From Schizophyllum amplum (lineage: Eukaryota; Basidiomycota; Agaricomycetes; Agaricales; Schizophyllaceae): a DNA stretch of 64,000 bases. Under the pieces are notes generated by a model. That model saw only the letters and a program-made list of their open reading frames with translations. It did not search any database and was not told the DNA's origin. Within the stretch, counting starts at the first letter, position 1. Each line of letters opens with the position of its first letter. Shown here in pieces: positions 12,990 to 24,434 of the stretch. The DNA lies in contig VDMD01000045.1 in NCBI GenBank assembly GCA_007026445.1, forward strand, positions 62,001 to 126,000, in the 5' to 3' direction. Position numbers and translations under genes: made by a program.

Positions 12990-13512
12990 ATGTCTTCCTC
13001 AAAAGCAATCGGAATCGATCTCGGCACCACCTACTCCTGCGTCGGTGTCTGGCAGAACGACCGGGTCGAGATTATCGCCAACGACCAGGGCAACCGCACC
13101 ACCCCATCCTACGTCGCCTTCACCGACAGCGAGCGTCTCGTCGGTGATGCCGCGAAGAACCAGGTCGCGATGAACCCGCACAACACGTATGTCGCGTCCT
13201 TTTCGATCGCTTGTCCACTTGCTGACTTGTCCTTTCAGGGTCTTCGATGCTAAGCGCCTCATCGGTCGCAAGTTCGCGGACGCGGAGGTCCAGTCCGACA
13301 TGAAGCACTTCCCCTTCAAGATCATCGACAAGTCGACCAAGCCCTACATCCAGGTCGACTACCGCGGCGAGACCAAGGAATTCGTATGTGCACCGATCTA
13401 TCCATCTGCATAGCCGATCTAACTTCCCTCACAGTCCCCTGAGGAGATCTCCTCCATGGTCCTCGGCAAGATGCGCGAGGTCGCTGAGTCCTACCTCGGT
13501 ACTCCCATCAAC

Positions 13513-13562
<50 letters not shown>

Positions 13563-15149
13563 GACGAAGGACGCCGGCACGATCGCCGGTCTCAACGTCC
13601 TCCGTATCATCAACGAGCCCACCGCCGCCGCCATCGCCTACGGTCTCGACAAGAAGGTTACCGGCGAGCGGAACGTCCTCATCTTCGATCTCGGTGGAGG
13701 CACCTTCGATGTGTCCCTCCTGACCATCGAGGAGGGCATCTTCGAGGTCAAGGCCACTGCCGGTGACACTCACTTGGGTGGTGAGGACTTCGACAACCGC
13801 CTCGTCAACCACTTCGTCCAGGAATTCAAGCGCAAGAACAAGAAGGGTATGTGGCGCGTTTCTCTTTCATCGTCACCGATGCTAACCTCATCCTGCAGAC
13901 CTCTCCTCGAACCCGCGTGCCCTCCGCCGTCTCCGCACGGCGTGCGAGCGCGCCAAGCGCACTCTCTCTTCCGCCACCCAGACCTCCATCGAGATCGACT
14001 CCCTCTACGAGGGTGTTGACTTCTACACCTCGCTTACCCGTGCTCGCTTCGAGGAGCTCTGCCAGGACCTGTTCCGCAGCACCCTCGAGCCCGTCGAGAA
14101 GGTCCTCCGCGACTCGAAGATCGACAAGTCGAACGTCGACGAGATCGTTCTCGTTGGTGGCTCCACCCGTATCCCCCGTATCATGAAGCTCGTCTCCGAC
14201 TTCTTCAACGGCAAGGAGCCCAACAAGAGCATCAACCCCGACGAGGCCGTCGCGTACGGCGCCGCCGTCCAGGCGGCCATCCTCTCCGGCGACACCTCGG
14301 AGAAGACCCAGGACCTCCTCCTCCTCGACGTCTCCCCCCTCTCCCTCGGTATCGAGACCGCCGGTGGTGTCATGACCCCGCTCATCAAGCGCAACACCAC
14401 CGTCCCGACGAAGAAGTCCGAGACCTTCTCCACCTATTCCGACAACCAGCCGGGTGTGCTCATCCAGGTCTACGAGGGTGAGCGTGCGCGCACGAAGGAC
14501 AACAACCTTCTCGGCAAGTTCGAGCTCTCCGGCATCCCGCCCGCGCCGCGTGGTGTTCCTCAGATCGAGGTTACCTTCGACATCGACGCCAACGGCATCC
14601 TCAACGTCTCCGCCTCCGACAAGACCACCGGCAAGTCGAACCGCATCACCATCACCAACGACAAGGGCCGCTTGTCGAAGGAGGAGATCGAGCGCATGGT
14701 CAACGACGCCGAGAAGTACAAGGGTACGTCGTGTCCTGCACGTCTTAATCCGGCTTTTACTGACTTGTTTTTCAGCTGAGGATGAGGCCGCCGCGTCGCG
14801 CATCCAGGCCAAGAACGGCCTCGAGTCGTACGCGTACAACCTTCGCAACACCTTGACGGAGGAGAAGGTCGCGGAGAAGATCGAGGCCGGCGACAAGGCG
14901 AAGCTCGAGACGTCCATCAACGAGGCCATCTCGTGGCTCGACAACTCGCAGGAGGCGTCCGAGGAGGAGTACAAGGACCGCCAGAAGGAGCTCGAGGCCG
15001 TCGCCAACCCCATCATGCAGAAGCTGTACGGCGCTGCGGGCGGTGCGCCGGGTGCTGGTGGCTTCCCTGGGGGCGCTGCGCCAGGCGGCTTCCCCGGCGG
15101 TGCTGGTGGCGCGTCCGAGGATGGCCCGTCCGTCGAGGAGGTCGACTAA
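12990..15149 (+). CDS. Cytosolic Hsp70 chaperone (Ssa type)
   Basis: ATP-dependent chaperone of the cytosol and nucleus. Five exons: 12990-13186, 13239-13383, 13435-13846, 13899-14723 and 14776-15149, giving 650 residues, the usual family length. It begins [20 protein letters not shown] (phosphate loop). It carries [14 protein letters not shown], the [13 protein letters not shown] segment, [12 protein letters not shown], and a substrate-binding domain with [13 protein letters not shown]. The C-terminus is a GGxP-rich tail followed by EEVD, the docking signal for TPR co-chaperones, which marks it as cytosolic rather than ER or mitochondrial. All introns are about 50 nt. The heat-shock element upstream indicates an inducible copy. 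Codon use is strongly C-ending, as in highly expressed fungal genes. The 396-codon frame antisense to it is a composition artefact. Confidence 0.99.
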
Positions 15150-15749
15150 TCGCATCGCTCGCGTTTTGGTCTCGGCTTTCTTGTCCTGTCTGGGTTGCGC
15201 GCCTTCCGTTGTTGTTGTAGCTTAGCGACGTCTTTCACGCATGCTTTTTACGCGGACTCACGCCAACGTAATGTTCTGACTTATTTACCAATTGTACGAT
15301 AGAGCAATGCATACTCGGTAGAACCAATCATAGTTTTCGTTTCCGTCTCTCTTGTGCGTGCTGCGACAGTTGAAGTGAGCTTGGGAAGAGGAAGCAAGCG
15401 GATGGATGTCTTCGGGATATTATCTTGTGATCAATGGCTAGTGTTCAGCGAGCTGCCTTCATCAACCGCAGATCCACCAACTTGTGGTTCGAGATGCGTC
15501 GTAAGCGCTAGCGATGCGGGTAATCGAGCAGATCTCCGTTTCGGTGAGGTGATGGTACATAATCTACACGTACGCGGGAGGGCGGCCAGGACTTTGAAAG
15601 TTTGAGTGATATCTGCACGTCCCGTGACCGCGCATGCGCAGTTGCCGTGGTATCTCGATCGGCGGATGGGTTGGCAGGGAGCGGTTGCCATCTTGGGCGT
15701 TCTGTGCGGCTTCGCTTGCTCCCATCCATCAAGTCCCTTCGTCCGCGCC
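15150..15749. other. Intergenic, no gene seen
   Basis: Holds the Hsp70 3' end and the promoter of the next plus-strand gene. No TATA box or coding motif was recognised. Confidence 0.5.
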
Positions 15750-16936
15750 ATGGCCGGTGAGTCGTCTGCCCTCGTTCGTCGTCGTCGCTGACGTCCCCGG
15801 CAGCCATCTACGCAGTGTACACGTCCCCAAACCACCCGCCGATACCCAACCACCTCCCCACGCTCATCGTCACGCCCCATGGCCAGCCCTCCAACATCCT
15901 CTACTCCTACCTCCACACCAACTTCAATACGGAAAACTACCTTTTGACCCCCTCGCCCCAGGGCGACCTCTGTGTCGCAAAGCTTTTCCCGCCGCGCCCC
16001 AAGGACGCGCCCGGCAAGGGCTCTGCCTCCGATCCCGGCCATGGCACCTCGTCCGCGTCCCGCGTAGTCCGCTGCGAGGCTTCTCGCAACCTCAAGTGGT
16101 CCATCGCCAACACCGGCGTCATATCGCCCATCTACAAACTCTCCCTCCCGTCGCCCGACTCGCCGGATCTCCCGCTCTTCCAGATATCCAAACCCAACCC
16201 GAACGCCGCGTTCTGGAGCATGTTCTACTTCGCCTACGCGGGACACAATATTCCCCCGAAGCGCATCGAGTTCGGCAAAATCCAGAAAAATCCACCGGGA
16301 CCCAACGGCGGCGGGACGAGGATCAGCATCACTGGCAAGACGCCAGAAGAGAAAGCCGTATGGCAAACCCTCGGCGAGGGCAATGAGGACTGCGTGGAGT
16401 GGGTCGTGCTCTGTGCGGCGCTGAACCTGCTAGAGTGCGTACATGTCTCGTTTTCGATCGTCTATTGCTGAACATGTCCCTCCAGCGACGAGATCATGAA
16501 GGCCGCCGAGAAGAACGGGCCTGCGCCTGCGCCTACTCCGGTTTCGCTGCGTGACCCGGGCCCTGCACCCTCGCCCAGCCCCCACCCTCCGCCAGGGCCT
16601 GGTGGTCGCGGCGCACCTCCGCCGAGTCGTGGAGGCCCACCGCCGCAGATGGGCATGCCACGCGGTGGGCCGCCCCACGGAGGACCTCCACCCGGCGGAC
16701 GTCCGGCTCCACCATCGCACTCGCACTCTGTCCCGCCTGGTGGTGGCCGCGGGTTCCCTCCTCCGGGACCGCATCCTCACGGGCATATGCCTGCGCCCCA
16801 TCCGGGTCAGCCACCTATGGGACGTGGTGGCTACCCGCCGAACCCCATGCGCGGCGCGCCAGGCATCCAGATGCCTATGCGAGGCGGACCGCCTCCGCGA
16901 GGTGGCGGGCCCCCGCCGCAAGCGCGGCGATTCTGA
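15750..16936 (+). CDS. Conserved-looking protein with Gly/Pro-rich C-terminal tail, function unknown
   Basis: Three exons: 15750-15756 (MA plus one base), 15804-16434 and 16486-16936, giving 362 residues. The tiny first exon is supported because joining GCC G to CC ATC restores frame and gives MAAIYAVYTSPNHPPIPNH. Residues 1-215 look globular, with RCEASRNLKWSIANTGVISP, FWSMFYFAYAGHNIPPKRIE and TGKTPEEKAVWQTLGEGNED. The last 150 residues are almost entirely Gly, Pro and Arg (repeats of RGGPP, GGRP and PPGPH) and end QARRF. Such tails often mediate RNA or proline-binding-domain contacts, but that is inference. No signal peptide or membrane segment. I do not recognise the globular part; a basidiomycete-wide family is likely but unproven here. 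Confidence 0.75.
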
Positions 16937-17899
16937 GCGATGCAGCGCGTCGCGAGCAGGGCTCCCCCTGTACGTATATATTGGATACCATTCCCTTCCC
17001 TACTCGTCTCTCTGTTGGGTCACTTGGTCGTCATTCGTCTTCCATCAGCTCATCATCTCAACCTCCTTTCCTTCGTTGTTGACGCCGCTTGCTATCTGCT
17101 TGTCGTGCTTTGCGTAGTCCGTCCGCTTCTCGCTGGCCGGCTCGCGCGCGGGCGGGCGTTATCATCATCAGCATCTCTATCATCACCTGGTCTGCAGTTT
17201 ATCTTTTCTCATTCCCCTCAATCTCTCCCTGCCGCCGCTGGGACGGCCGAACGTTGTGCTCTTGGTATCGAGTGGGCAGTCGACGTCGTCGCTCTGGTGG
17301 ACGGTCTCGTACGTAGCCGTGAAGCAACTGAATGTTTTGCGTGTTGTACACTATACATTTCTTTAGGACGGTCTTTGCTGCGTTTCTGTTGTGATATATC
17401 ATGACGACGATACCATCCACTATCCTGAACGGACTTCCTGTGTGTCGCACCCTCTCATACCTCCTCTCTTTGCAACTGCAATGCATCTCGTAGGGCATCT
17501 GGCTATAAAAGATGGGTGGTGCCGAGAGAAATTGGACCTTGATGAGCGTGTGGGTTGTTTGCTCGCCGTAGGTCCATGTATGGTAGTGCTTGTTCGGCAT
17601 TTTCCGCGGAGATCCGCCGAAGTCTTGGTCTTCCTTCACTTTCTTGAACCGTTTTGTTCTTTGCGTATATCGTCACTCTGCGATACATAATACTCAAACA
17701 ACAACTGTGATGTACTCTTGAGTCCTCCTGTGGTCATACACGCCAGTTTCAGTGTTGACCTGGCTGAACTGCTCCGGCCGACGCAATACGCATGCTTACG
17801 CTGCCGTTCGGATTCGTGTCTGCGTGCCGGCGTCTTTATAAGTTCGACTATATCGATCTCAAGGCGCTTCACTTACCCTGTCCGCTCTCTGCTACACTC
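16937..17899 (+). promoter_or_regulatory. Intergenic; TATA box before the membrane-protein gene
   Basis: No gene is supported in 16937-17836. TATAAG at 17837-17842 lies 63 nt before the proposed ATG at 17900, a spacing close to other TATA genes in the window. Confidence 0.4.
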
Positions 17900-18845
17900 A
17901 TGGCTTCGCTTATAGCGACATCTTCGCTGCTGTCGATGTACTCCGGATCCGTCATACACTGTTCGTCCGCGCCACGGACTCTGCGCTCGCTGTATACTGC
18001 CACGAATCGCCTCTTCAACGGGAGTATGGCCAGATCTATCAGCACTAGTCAACCTTTAGTATCCGGCACGCGGCACGTCGCGCTTTCATATCCCTTCCCA
18101 GTGCCATCGCCACGTCTTGCCTCGACGGAAGCGCGCTCTCGGCGAGGTGGGCGGGGCGCCGATGCAGACCGCATTAACGCGCACCCTCGCGATTTGCATG
18201 GTTGTCCCTTCTGGTGGCCAGGGAGCAAATATTGGGCAGGCAGAGGGTCCCAGCTAGGACGGGAAAACCTCTTCGCGCCGTGGCGAGGGAGTGCCTCGCC
18301 GTGGTGGGGTAACTGGGGAGCGTCTCACAGCGCGGCAATGGGGTCGTCAGGCGCAGAGGGCAAGACGTACGCGGGGCCGACTTTCGATGGCCATCATCGC
18401 ATGGCAGGCACATCCACCGCGGACGCGCACGTCGAGATGCATGGGGGACGGTGGGGTGGACGGTGGGGTGACCGATGGAGCGAACGATGGAGTGGACGGT
18501 GGGCGGACCGATGGGGAGAGCATGGTAGCGGTAAAGGACGGTCAGTCTATCTCTCCGTTCCGTTCAAGCCAGTCGAGCTCATCTTATATTTTCAGATTCA
18601 ATATGCGGGGCGCCGAAGGCAAGTTCGACAACGGTCCGCGTTGGGCCCGCCATGGTTACGGCCGGAAGCTCGGACGTCGCCCACCCTTCATTCCTCTCTT
18701 AATCCTTACGGTACCTTTCCTATTTTGCGTACCGTTCTTTTTCCCGGCGTTCATATTCCTGCTCGCCATGCCGTTTATGTTCGTCATGAGCATACCGATT
18801 GTGATGATGCACTTCTTCCTGGACGTTATCTTTTGGTTCCTATAA
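17900..18845 (+). CDS. Predicted membrane protein with GRW/DRW tandem repeats
   Basis: Two exons (17900-18540, 18596-18845) give 296 residues. The joint CG|A restores frame and reads GKGRFNMRGAEGKF. The N-terminal half is Ser- and Arg-rich with scattered Trp (CPFWWPGSKYWAGRG, SASPWWGNWG). Residues about 183-206 are six four-residue repeats of the type G/D/E-R-W-x, encoded by a 12-bp tandem repeat. After the intron, a basic segment (RHGYGRKLGRRPP) precedes roughly 50 hydrophobic residues that could form two or three membrane helices (IPLLILTVPFLFCVPFFFP..., ending DVIFWFL). The start at 17900 is chosen because of the TATA box 63 nt upstream; later in-frame ATGs (for example 18437, MHGGRW) are possible. 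I recognise no family. Confidence 0.55.
18446..18517 (+). repeat. Six 12-bp tandem repeat units inside the membrane-protein gene
   Basis: Units at 18446, 18458, 18470, 18482, 18494 and 18506 follow the consensus GRMCGRTGGRGN. The first two are identical (GGACGGTGGGGT). They encode GRWG GRWG DRWS ERWS GRWA DRWG, so the repeat is in frame and keeps R-W at fixed spacing. Confidence 0.9.
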
Positions 18846-19645
18846 CTCACACTATCATTTATTTCTCGTACCCTTACATGTGCTTGTTCACCGCAGCAAG
18901 TGGTGCCAGAACCACCAGTTGGTTGCTGCACAGGCGCAGCGCTTGTAACAATACTGTATTATGTATGCCTTTGCTTCTACCTGACTCGTTCAAAACTCAC
19001 AACCAAGGATGGAGTAGGTCAGAGCTCCGTGTCCGGTAGTGCAGGTCTGTTGTGATCAGGCCCTGACGGAAGGGCGCACGTGACATGTTCATTGTGCGGA
19101 AGGTGCCGGGTGCGCGTCGCGTCGCCGAAGGTCGCCGATAGTCGATCACAACCTTCCTTTGTCCATGCCGCTCTGTACATGTGTCATGCGTTGAGCTGAA
19201 CTCGCTATTGAATTTTATCACGATAAGCTGTCACTGCATACGCCGCTCTCCGGCAAGTCCACCTTGCAAGCATCGGACAGCAAGTAGCGATGAGAACGAT
19301 TCATCGGAAACCACAGGCTTTGGTAATTTCCTCCACTCGATTCAGCATTCCCCCTGTGAGCTCGTCTGCTAATCATCCACAAATCCGACTCTAAGTATCG
19401 CTGCATCATGGATCTCTTTTGTTATCAGAAACAATACACGCGGCTGCATTCCATGCGGTGTATGGTCACAAACTAGTTTATGACCCTTGGGTAGGACCCG
19501 CCACCGGTGGTCAAGATGCCTCGTGGCAGTGTCCTAAACAAGGTCAGTACGCGCTTATAAGGCGCCGCCTGCTTGCTGCACCCTTCACCTCAGACGCCCA
19601 CTCCCACCAACACCAGTACCGCCAGCGCGCCACATACTTCCAATC
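18846..19645 (+). promoter_or_regulatory. Intergenic with TATA box at 19556-19561
   Basis: No gene is seen between 18846 and 19550. TATAAG at 19556-19561 lies 90 nt before the ATG at 19646, followed by a C/A-rich leader typical of fungal transcription starts. Confidence 0.45.
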
Positions 19646-20793
19646 ATGAACGCTGCCAACATGGACACTTCCGACGATACCATGTCTGTAAACTCTGAGT
19701 CTACGAGTTCCGGTTCTGCATATGTTCGCCAAGAAGTCCCTTACGTTAATGTTGACTCAGGTATGGCGTTCACAGCAAACTGTATACACTTTACTGACCT
19801 GTGTGCATTATCCAGTTTCTCCGCCGTGGCTCGACACAGAACCCATTCGCTTGCCGTCCCCTTCCACTCCTCCCCGTCCGCTCAAGCGCGGGCGTGACGC
19901 CGAGGACAGTGTCGATGACAGCGACAACGAGACCCGCATGGCCTGCAAGCGTCTTCGCCTAGACGAACCCACCGGTACGAATACTTGCAGCGTTTGTGGC
20001 GCGCATCCCCAAAGCTGACCGACGCGCAGAAGTCATGCCGCCGCGCCTGGGGCGCATGAACTCGCCCGAGTTGCCCACAGACGTGGCTACTCTGAAAGAG
20101 ATGCTGCGCCAGGCCTACACGGTCAACGACTCTCTGTTGGCGACCAGCGGCGCCACCGACCATCTCGCGACTGCCTGCAGTTACTGGGAAGCAGCGCGCA
20201 TGGCCGATCGCTTACGCGATCTCGCGCTCGACAGAGCAGAGAAGGCCGAGAGGGAGCGGAACGCGGCGATCGCGCGAGCACGGCAGGCGGAAGTCGACCG
20301 GTACAAGTCCAATCAAGAAGCGGTGGCTCAGCACTACGTCGTCCAGGACCTAAAGAAGGAGCTCGAGTATAGCCGGGAGCGCGCAGATGATAACAGGAGA
20401 GAGATGAACAGAGTCAACGAACAACTCGCAGACGCCGATGAGGAGCTCGAGGAAGCGAAAGAGGAACTCAGGAAGATGGATGACCTGCTCGATGCATCGG
20501 AGGAGATTGAGGCGGAGCTGCAGCGCAAGCTCGCCGAGGAGCAGCACGACCACGACGTGACGCGCGGTCTCCTGGCTGCGGCGCGCGAGAATGCGGACGA
20601 CTTGAGTATCAGGCTTAAAGATGCACTCTTCGCCTTCGACATGGAGAGGAAGACGGTCGCGAACTTCAAGCATGACATGCTCGACATGCGGCATCAGCTC
20701 GATGCTGCCATGGAGGACGATTGCAACTCATCCCACGATAGCGAGCACTCCAGGTCCAGTGCTGATATCACTATCTCCGCGCTCTTGAACTAG
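19646..20793 (+). CDS. Acidic coiled-coil protein, function unknown
   Basis: Three exons (19646-19760, 19816-19974, 20030-20793) give 345 residues. The N-terminus is Ser/Asp-rich (MDTSDDTMSVNSESTSSG), followed by a Pro/Arg patch with RPLKRGRDAEDS and KRLRLDEP that could act as a bipartite nuclear signal. From about residue 95 the protein is a long heptad-like coil rich in Glu, Ala, Arg and Leu (RAEKAERERNAAIARARQAE, LADADEELEEAKEELRKMDD) to near residue 320. The last 25 residues are Ser-rich. No catalytic or DNA-binding motif is visible. It may be a nuclear scaffold, but that is inference only. Confidence 0.75.
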
Positions 20794-21136
20794 ATAGACA
20801 TCACGCAGTGTCGTCTTCAGGATACTTATCATGCAAGTCTGACGTTGCCCCTACTATAATTCGTCTGAGTAACATCCTTCCTGCCTTCCCTGGCTCCCCA
20901 CTATCTACGACTGCTCTGATATTCACCTGATAATATTTCCCCCTTTCTGCATGGACACCATCGACATATCACACAGCACTTGGTCTTATATACTTGTACA
21001 TACACAGCAACTCTCTTACATTGTGTTCTAGCTTAATTTGTGAATGTTGTCCTTCCCTTGTCTGAACCGCGCTTGGAAAAGTTTCTAGCTTGCGAGCCTC
21101 AAGCCTCCCGGCATCAAGTCATCATGCCTACGACCT
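20794..21136. other. Convergent 3' ends, no gene seen
   Basis: A/T-richer stretch between the stop codons of the coiled-coil gene (plus) and the citrate synthase gene (minus); it should contain both polyadenylation regions. Confidence 0.5.
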
Positions 21137-23155
21137 CTACTGAATTAACTTCTCAATGGCATCCATGGACAGCGCTGCGAACACCAATCAGCATCCCGAA
21201 GACCCTCAATCAGTGAGGCAAACTTACACTTCGGTCGCTCGATGGGCAATCCCAGGGCTCGCGCCCACACGATTTGTGTCAGGCAGCCGAGGGCTGTAAA
21301 GATGTCAGTAAACTTGCCAGAATCGCGCACATATACAGTATGCATGCATGCACCGACTGACCTCGAGAAACGCCGAAGATGACGGTGTAGTACTGTAAGG
21401 GTTAACCACCCGTTGAGCGATAATTTAGCTGCAATGAAGCACTACGCACCTTGAACTCCTTCAACCCATAGTGATACAACACGCATCCGGACGTAGCGTC
21501 AACGTTCGGGTACGGGTTCTTCGTCTGTTGAGTGTGAATCGATTATTTGAACGGCTCGAACGCGACAATCCCCACCTTGCCGTGCTCCTTGAGGACATCC
21601 GGCGCGACTTCGTACGTCTGGGATGGACAGCATTAGAACGTTGGTAATTTTTTGATATCTCGACAGCATTCGTCCACCTTCTTCACCAACGCAATGGTCG
21701 GACTCTCCAGCAGCTCCGGGCGCGCTTCGCAGAACTGCTGCAGCGCGAGGAAGCGTGGATCCGGGGCGCGCAGCACTCCGTGGCCGTACCTGCCGTCATC
21801 GTCAGATTCGGGGTCCCGGCGACTGTGCTCAAGACCTACCCCGGAACAACCTGCCCGCTCTTCAGGGTCTTCCAGAGGTATGCTTTGATGTCCTCGTGCG
21901 AGACTTCGTGCCCACTGCCCAGCTCTTCCTGCATGGCAAGCTGCCAGCGCAGAACCTCTTGATTCGCCAGCCCGTGCAGGGGTCCCGCGAGCGCGAACAG
22001 GGCGGCCGAATACGAGAGGAAGGGGTCCGACAGCGTCGAGCCGACGAGGTCTAGCGAAAGTCAGCCTACACGCTCCCCCGCGCTATGACTGAAAATTATA
22101 CTCACGCGATGTATGAGCAGACGCATTCCCGCCCTCATGGTCGCCGTGCAGCGCGATGTAAAGCCGCAAGTACTCCGTCAAGTCCTTGTTATCGCCAAAA
22201 CCCAGCATATTCGTATAGTTCCCGACGAGGTCGAGGTCCTTGTCGACGGACGCCAGCGGTGCGCCGGGGCGGTAGATGTTGCGGTATATGCGGGCGGCGA
22301 GGGTGGGGAGGCGCGCGATGAGGTTTATGCAGTCCTCAAGCGCGTACGTCCAGTACTCGGTCTTCTTGATGCCCTTCTCGTAACCGGCCTGGAAGGCGCT
22401 GTCGTGGTTGAGCGCAGCGACGCCCATGCCGAGCTGGGTCATGGGGTGGAGGGAAGCGGGGAGGCTAAGTAGGAGTCAGGGTGAGACAGCGTAGAGAGGC
22501 AGAGAAGGTAGAGAGCGTACGAGTCGATGAGGTGCTGGACGTGTACAGGCAGTTCGCCCTTCTCGGCGAGCTCGCGGGAAAGTTCGCGCGACTGTTCCGG
22601 GGTAGGCACACGGCCGGTCATGAGCAGCCAGAGCATGCTCTCTGCGGTCATCTCTTTGCCGCCGGGCGCGGGCGGCAAGAGTTTCTGGCATTCTGGAATA
22701 GTCATGCCGTGGAAGCGTATGCCCTGGGAGGCGAGGGTGTGAGAAGGGTAGGAGGGGTATATGGCATGCTCACCTCGTTTGGATCAAGGACGGAGGCTTC
22801 CCAAAGCATGGCCTTGATGCCGCGCATGCCTCCTAGGACGTTCTCCACCTAGCAATGCATGAGCGGGATAGAACACTGTCGACAGTTTGTACTGACCTTG
22901 ACATCGCCAATGACTGCCTGACCATGTTCTGCTTTCTGCGCGGGCGTGAGAGGTGAACGGTGGGCTACAGCAATCGATGCTGACCAGTTGCTTTAGCCTC
23001 TGCTGCTTGATGGGCACGACCTCCTCCAGGACTTGGCGCAGGGACGACTGAGTAGGGATCAGTACTGAGGCCAACGAACTCGCGGGACGATTCACCTTGG
23101 TCGACGCCTGCCTGGCGTATGGTGTGCGGAGGGCGGGGAGTCTGCGGGCCAACAT
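21137..23155 (-). CDS. Citrate synthase, probably mitochondrial
   Basis: Condenses acetyl-CoA and oxaloacetate to citrate in the TCA cycle. About 460 residues in many small exons. The N-terminus [20 protein letters not shown] is Arg-rich without acidic residues, a typical mitochondrial presequence. It continues [41 protein letters not shown], then [17 protein letters not shown]. Active-site regions are present: [14 protein letters not shown] (first His), [16 protein letters not shown] (second His) and [13 protein letters not shown] (catalytic Asp). It ends [11 protein letters not shown], with no peroxisomal SKL-type tail. An in-frame upstream ATG at 23206 would add 17 residues; 23155 is preferred because it places the presequence at the N-terminus. 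2-methylcitrate synthase is a close relative and cannot be fully excluded. Divergent from SEC66. Confidence 0.92.
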
Positions 23156-23416
23156 GAGCGTTAGAGGAGAGCCGGGTTCGCAGGGCTCACGTACAAACAG
23201 GCGCATCCTCGACTTTTGTGGTCATCTGGTCTCCCCGCATCTCCCGGAGTCCGCGCTTGTCACGAACGCGGGGAACCGCCGGCACACCGGGACCAGATGC
23301 AAAGCCGGTCATTCGGCATTGGCCGGTGGCGTCGTGTTCATCACGTGCGTGTGTGCCACGATTCCAGTCGCATCTCCGTCGGCGTAGCACGTCCCTCGTC
23401 CCGCCCCGCCATCATC

Positions 23417-24434
23417 ATGGCCTCCGCCACGGTCCTTGCCCCAGTCGCTTACCTCTTTATTATAATCGGCGGCCTCTACACGTTTAGCTACTTTTACCGC
23501 AGGCGCGCAGCCCGTGCGTCTCAGTCTCCGCTGGCACAAATTCTGCTTCTGACGCGTTTTTGTCACCGACAGGGAAGGTCCTCGAGCCATACTTCCCCAC
23601 CCACAAGGAGCGCAATGTCTACATGTCCCTCGTGCGCATGACAGACCCGCCCGCACCGGATGCCCTCCTCAAGGCCGCACTCGTTCGCCGCGCGATGCAA
23701 GACGTCCAACGCGTCGTTCGCATCCGCGAGGACAAGCCCGCGCTCGCCGCCCTCCTCCAGAAAGGCTCCATCGGTGACGAGCTCTGGAGCAGCTTTCAGG
23801 CTGCAGAGAAGGAGATGGAGGTCGAGCTCGCGGAGGTCGTGGGCGAGGCGAACTCCTTTGTCGAAGGCTGGGGCCAGTTCATCTTCCAGACAGCGAACGA
23901 GATGCTCGTTAACGAGCGCATGCGCACGACATTTGAGAAGATCCCCGAAGCACGGACTGACCTCGGTGCGTCCCCTGCCTAGTGCTTCTGCCGACTGAGA
24001 CCGACGATCATCCCAGAGCAAAAGTACGACCGCAAGGCCAAGTTCCAACCAGTTCCCGTCATGATACGCCAGGGCCCCGCCGCACCGGGGACACCAGGCG
24101 CGCGATCAATCACACCTGGCCCGAGATCAGCCACACCTGGCGTCGGCTCAGCAGCACCGTCCCCCCAGGCAACACCAGCCAAAAGGAATGTCCCCCTGCC
24201 CGCGACCAGCGGCCTTGCGTCTCCCGTAACTCCGACATCTGCTGGCCTTGCCCCTCCTGCGTCCGCCATCCCGTCGTCCGTAACATCAGGATACGTTTCA
24301 AGCGACGCTGAAAGCGCCACGTCGACCTCACGAGCTGTACGTGTCGATGTGTTGAAACATGCACTGTCTTTTCCTTGCCATGCCCTTACTAACCCGTCTC
24401 CCAGTCCGGCAAAAAGGGCAAGAAGCGAAAGTAG
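23417..24434 (+). CDS. SEC66: Sec63-complex subunit Sec66/Sec71-like
   Basis: Non-essential subunit of the ER post-translational translocation complex that works with Sec61 and Sec63. Four exons (23417-23513, 23573-23965, 24017-24336, 24405-24434) give 279 residues. MASATVLAPVAYLFIIIGGL... forms a single N-terminal membrane segment followed by YFYRRRAAR. The conserved cytosolic domain reads KVLEPYFPTHKERNVYMSL, LLKAALVRRAMQDVQRVVRI, GSIGDELWSSFQAAEKEMEV and ANSFVEGWGQFIFQTANEM. The C-terminal third is a Pro/Ala/Thr/Ser-rich tail with repeated TPG motifs, ending SGKKGKKRK on a separate 30-nt exon. The tail is longer than in yeast. The 262-bp gap to the divergent citrate synthase start probably serves both promoters. 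Confidence 0.9.

Noticed and set aside
13826..15016. Long open frame (396 codons) antisense to Hsp70
   Set aside because: It mirrors the strong third-position C bias of Hsp70, lacks any family motif and overlaps a fully conserved gene.
17510..17690. Minus-strand fragment with a ribosomal-L21-like MPNKHYH motif
   Set aside because: Only a few residues match, flanking sequence does not follow the family and no exon chain could be built.
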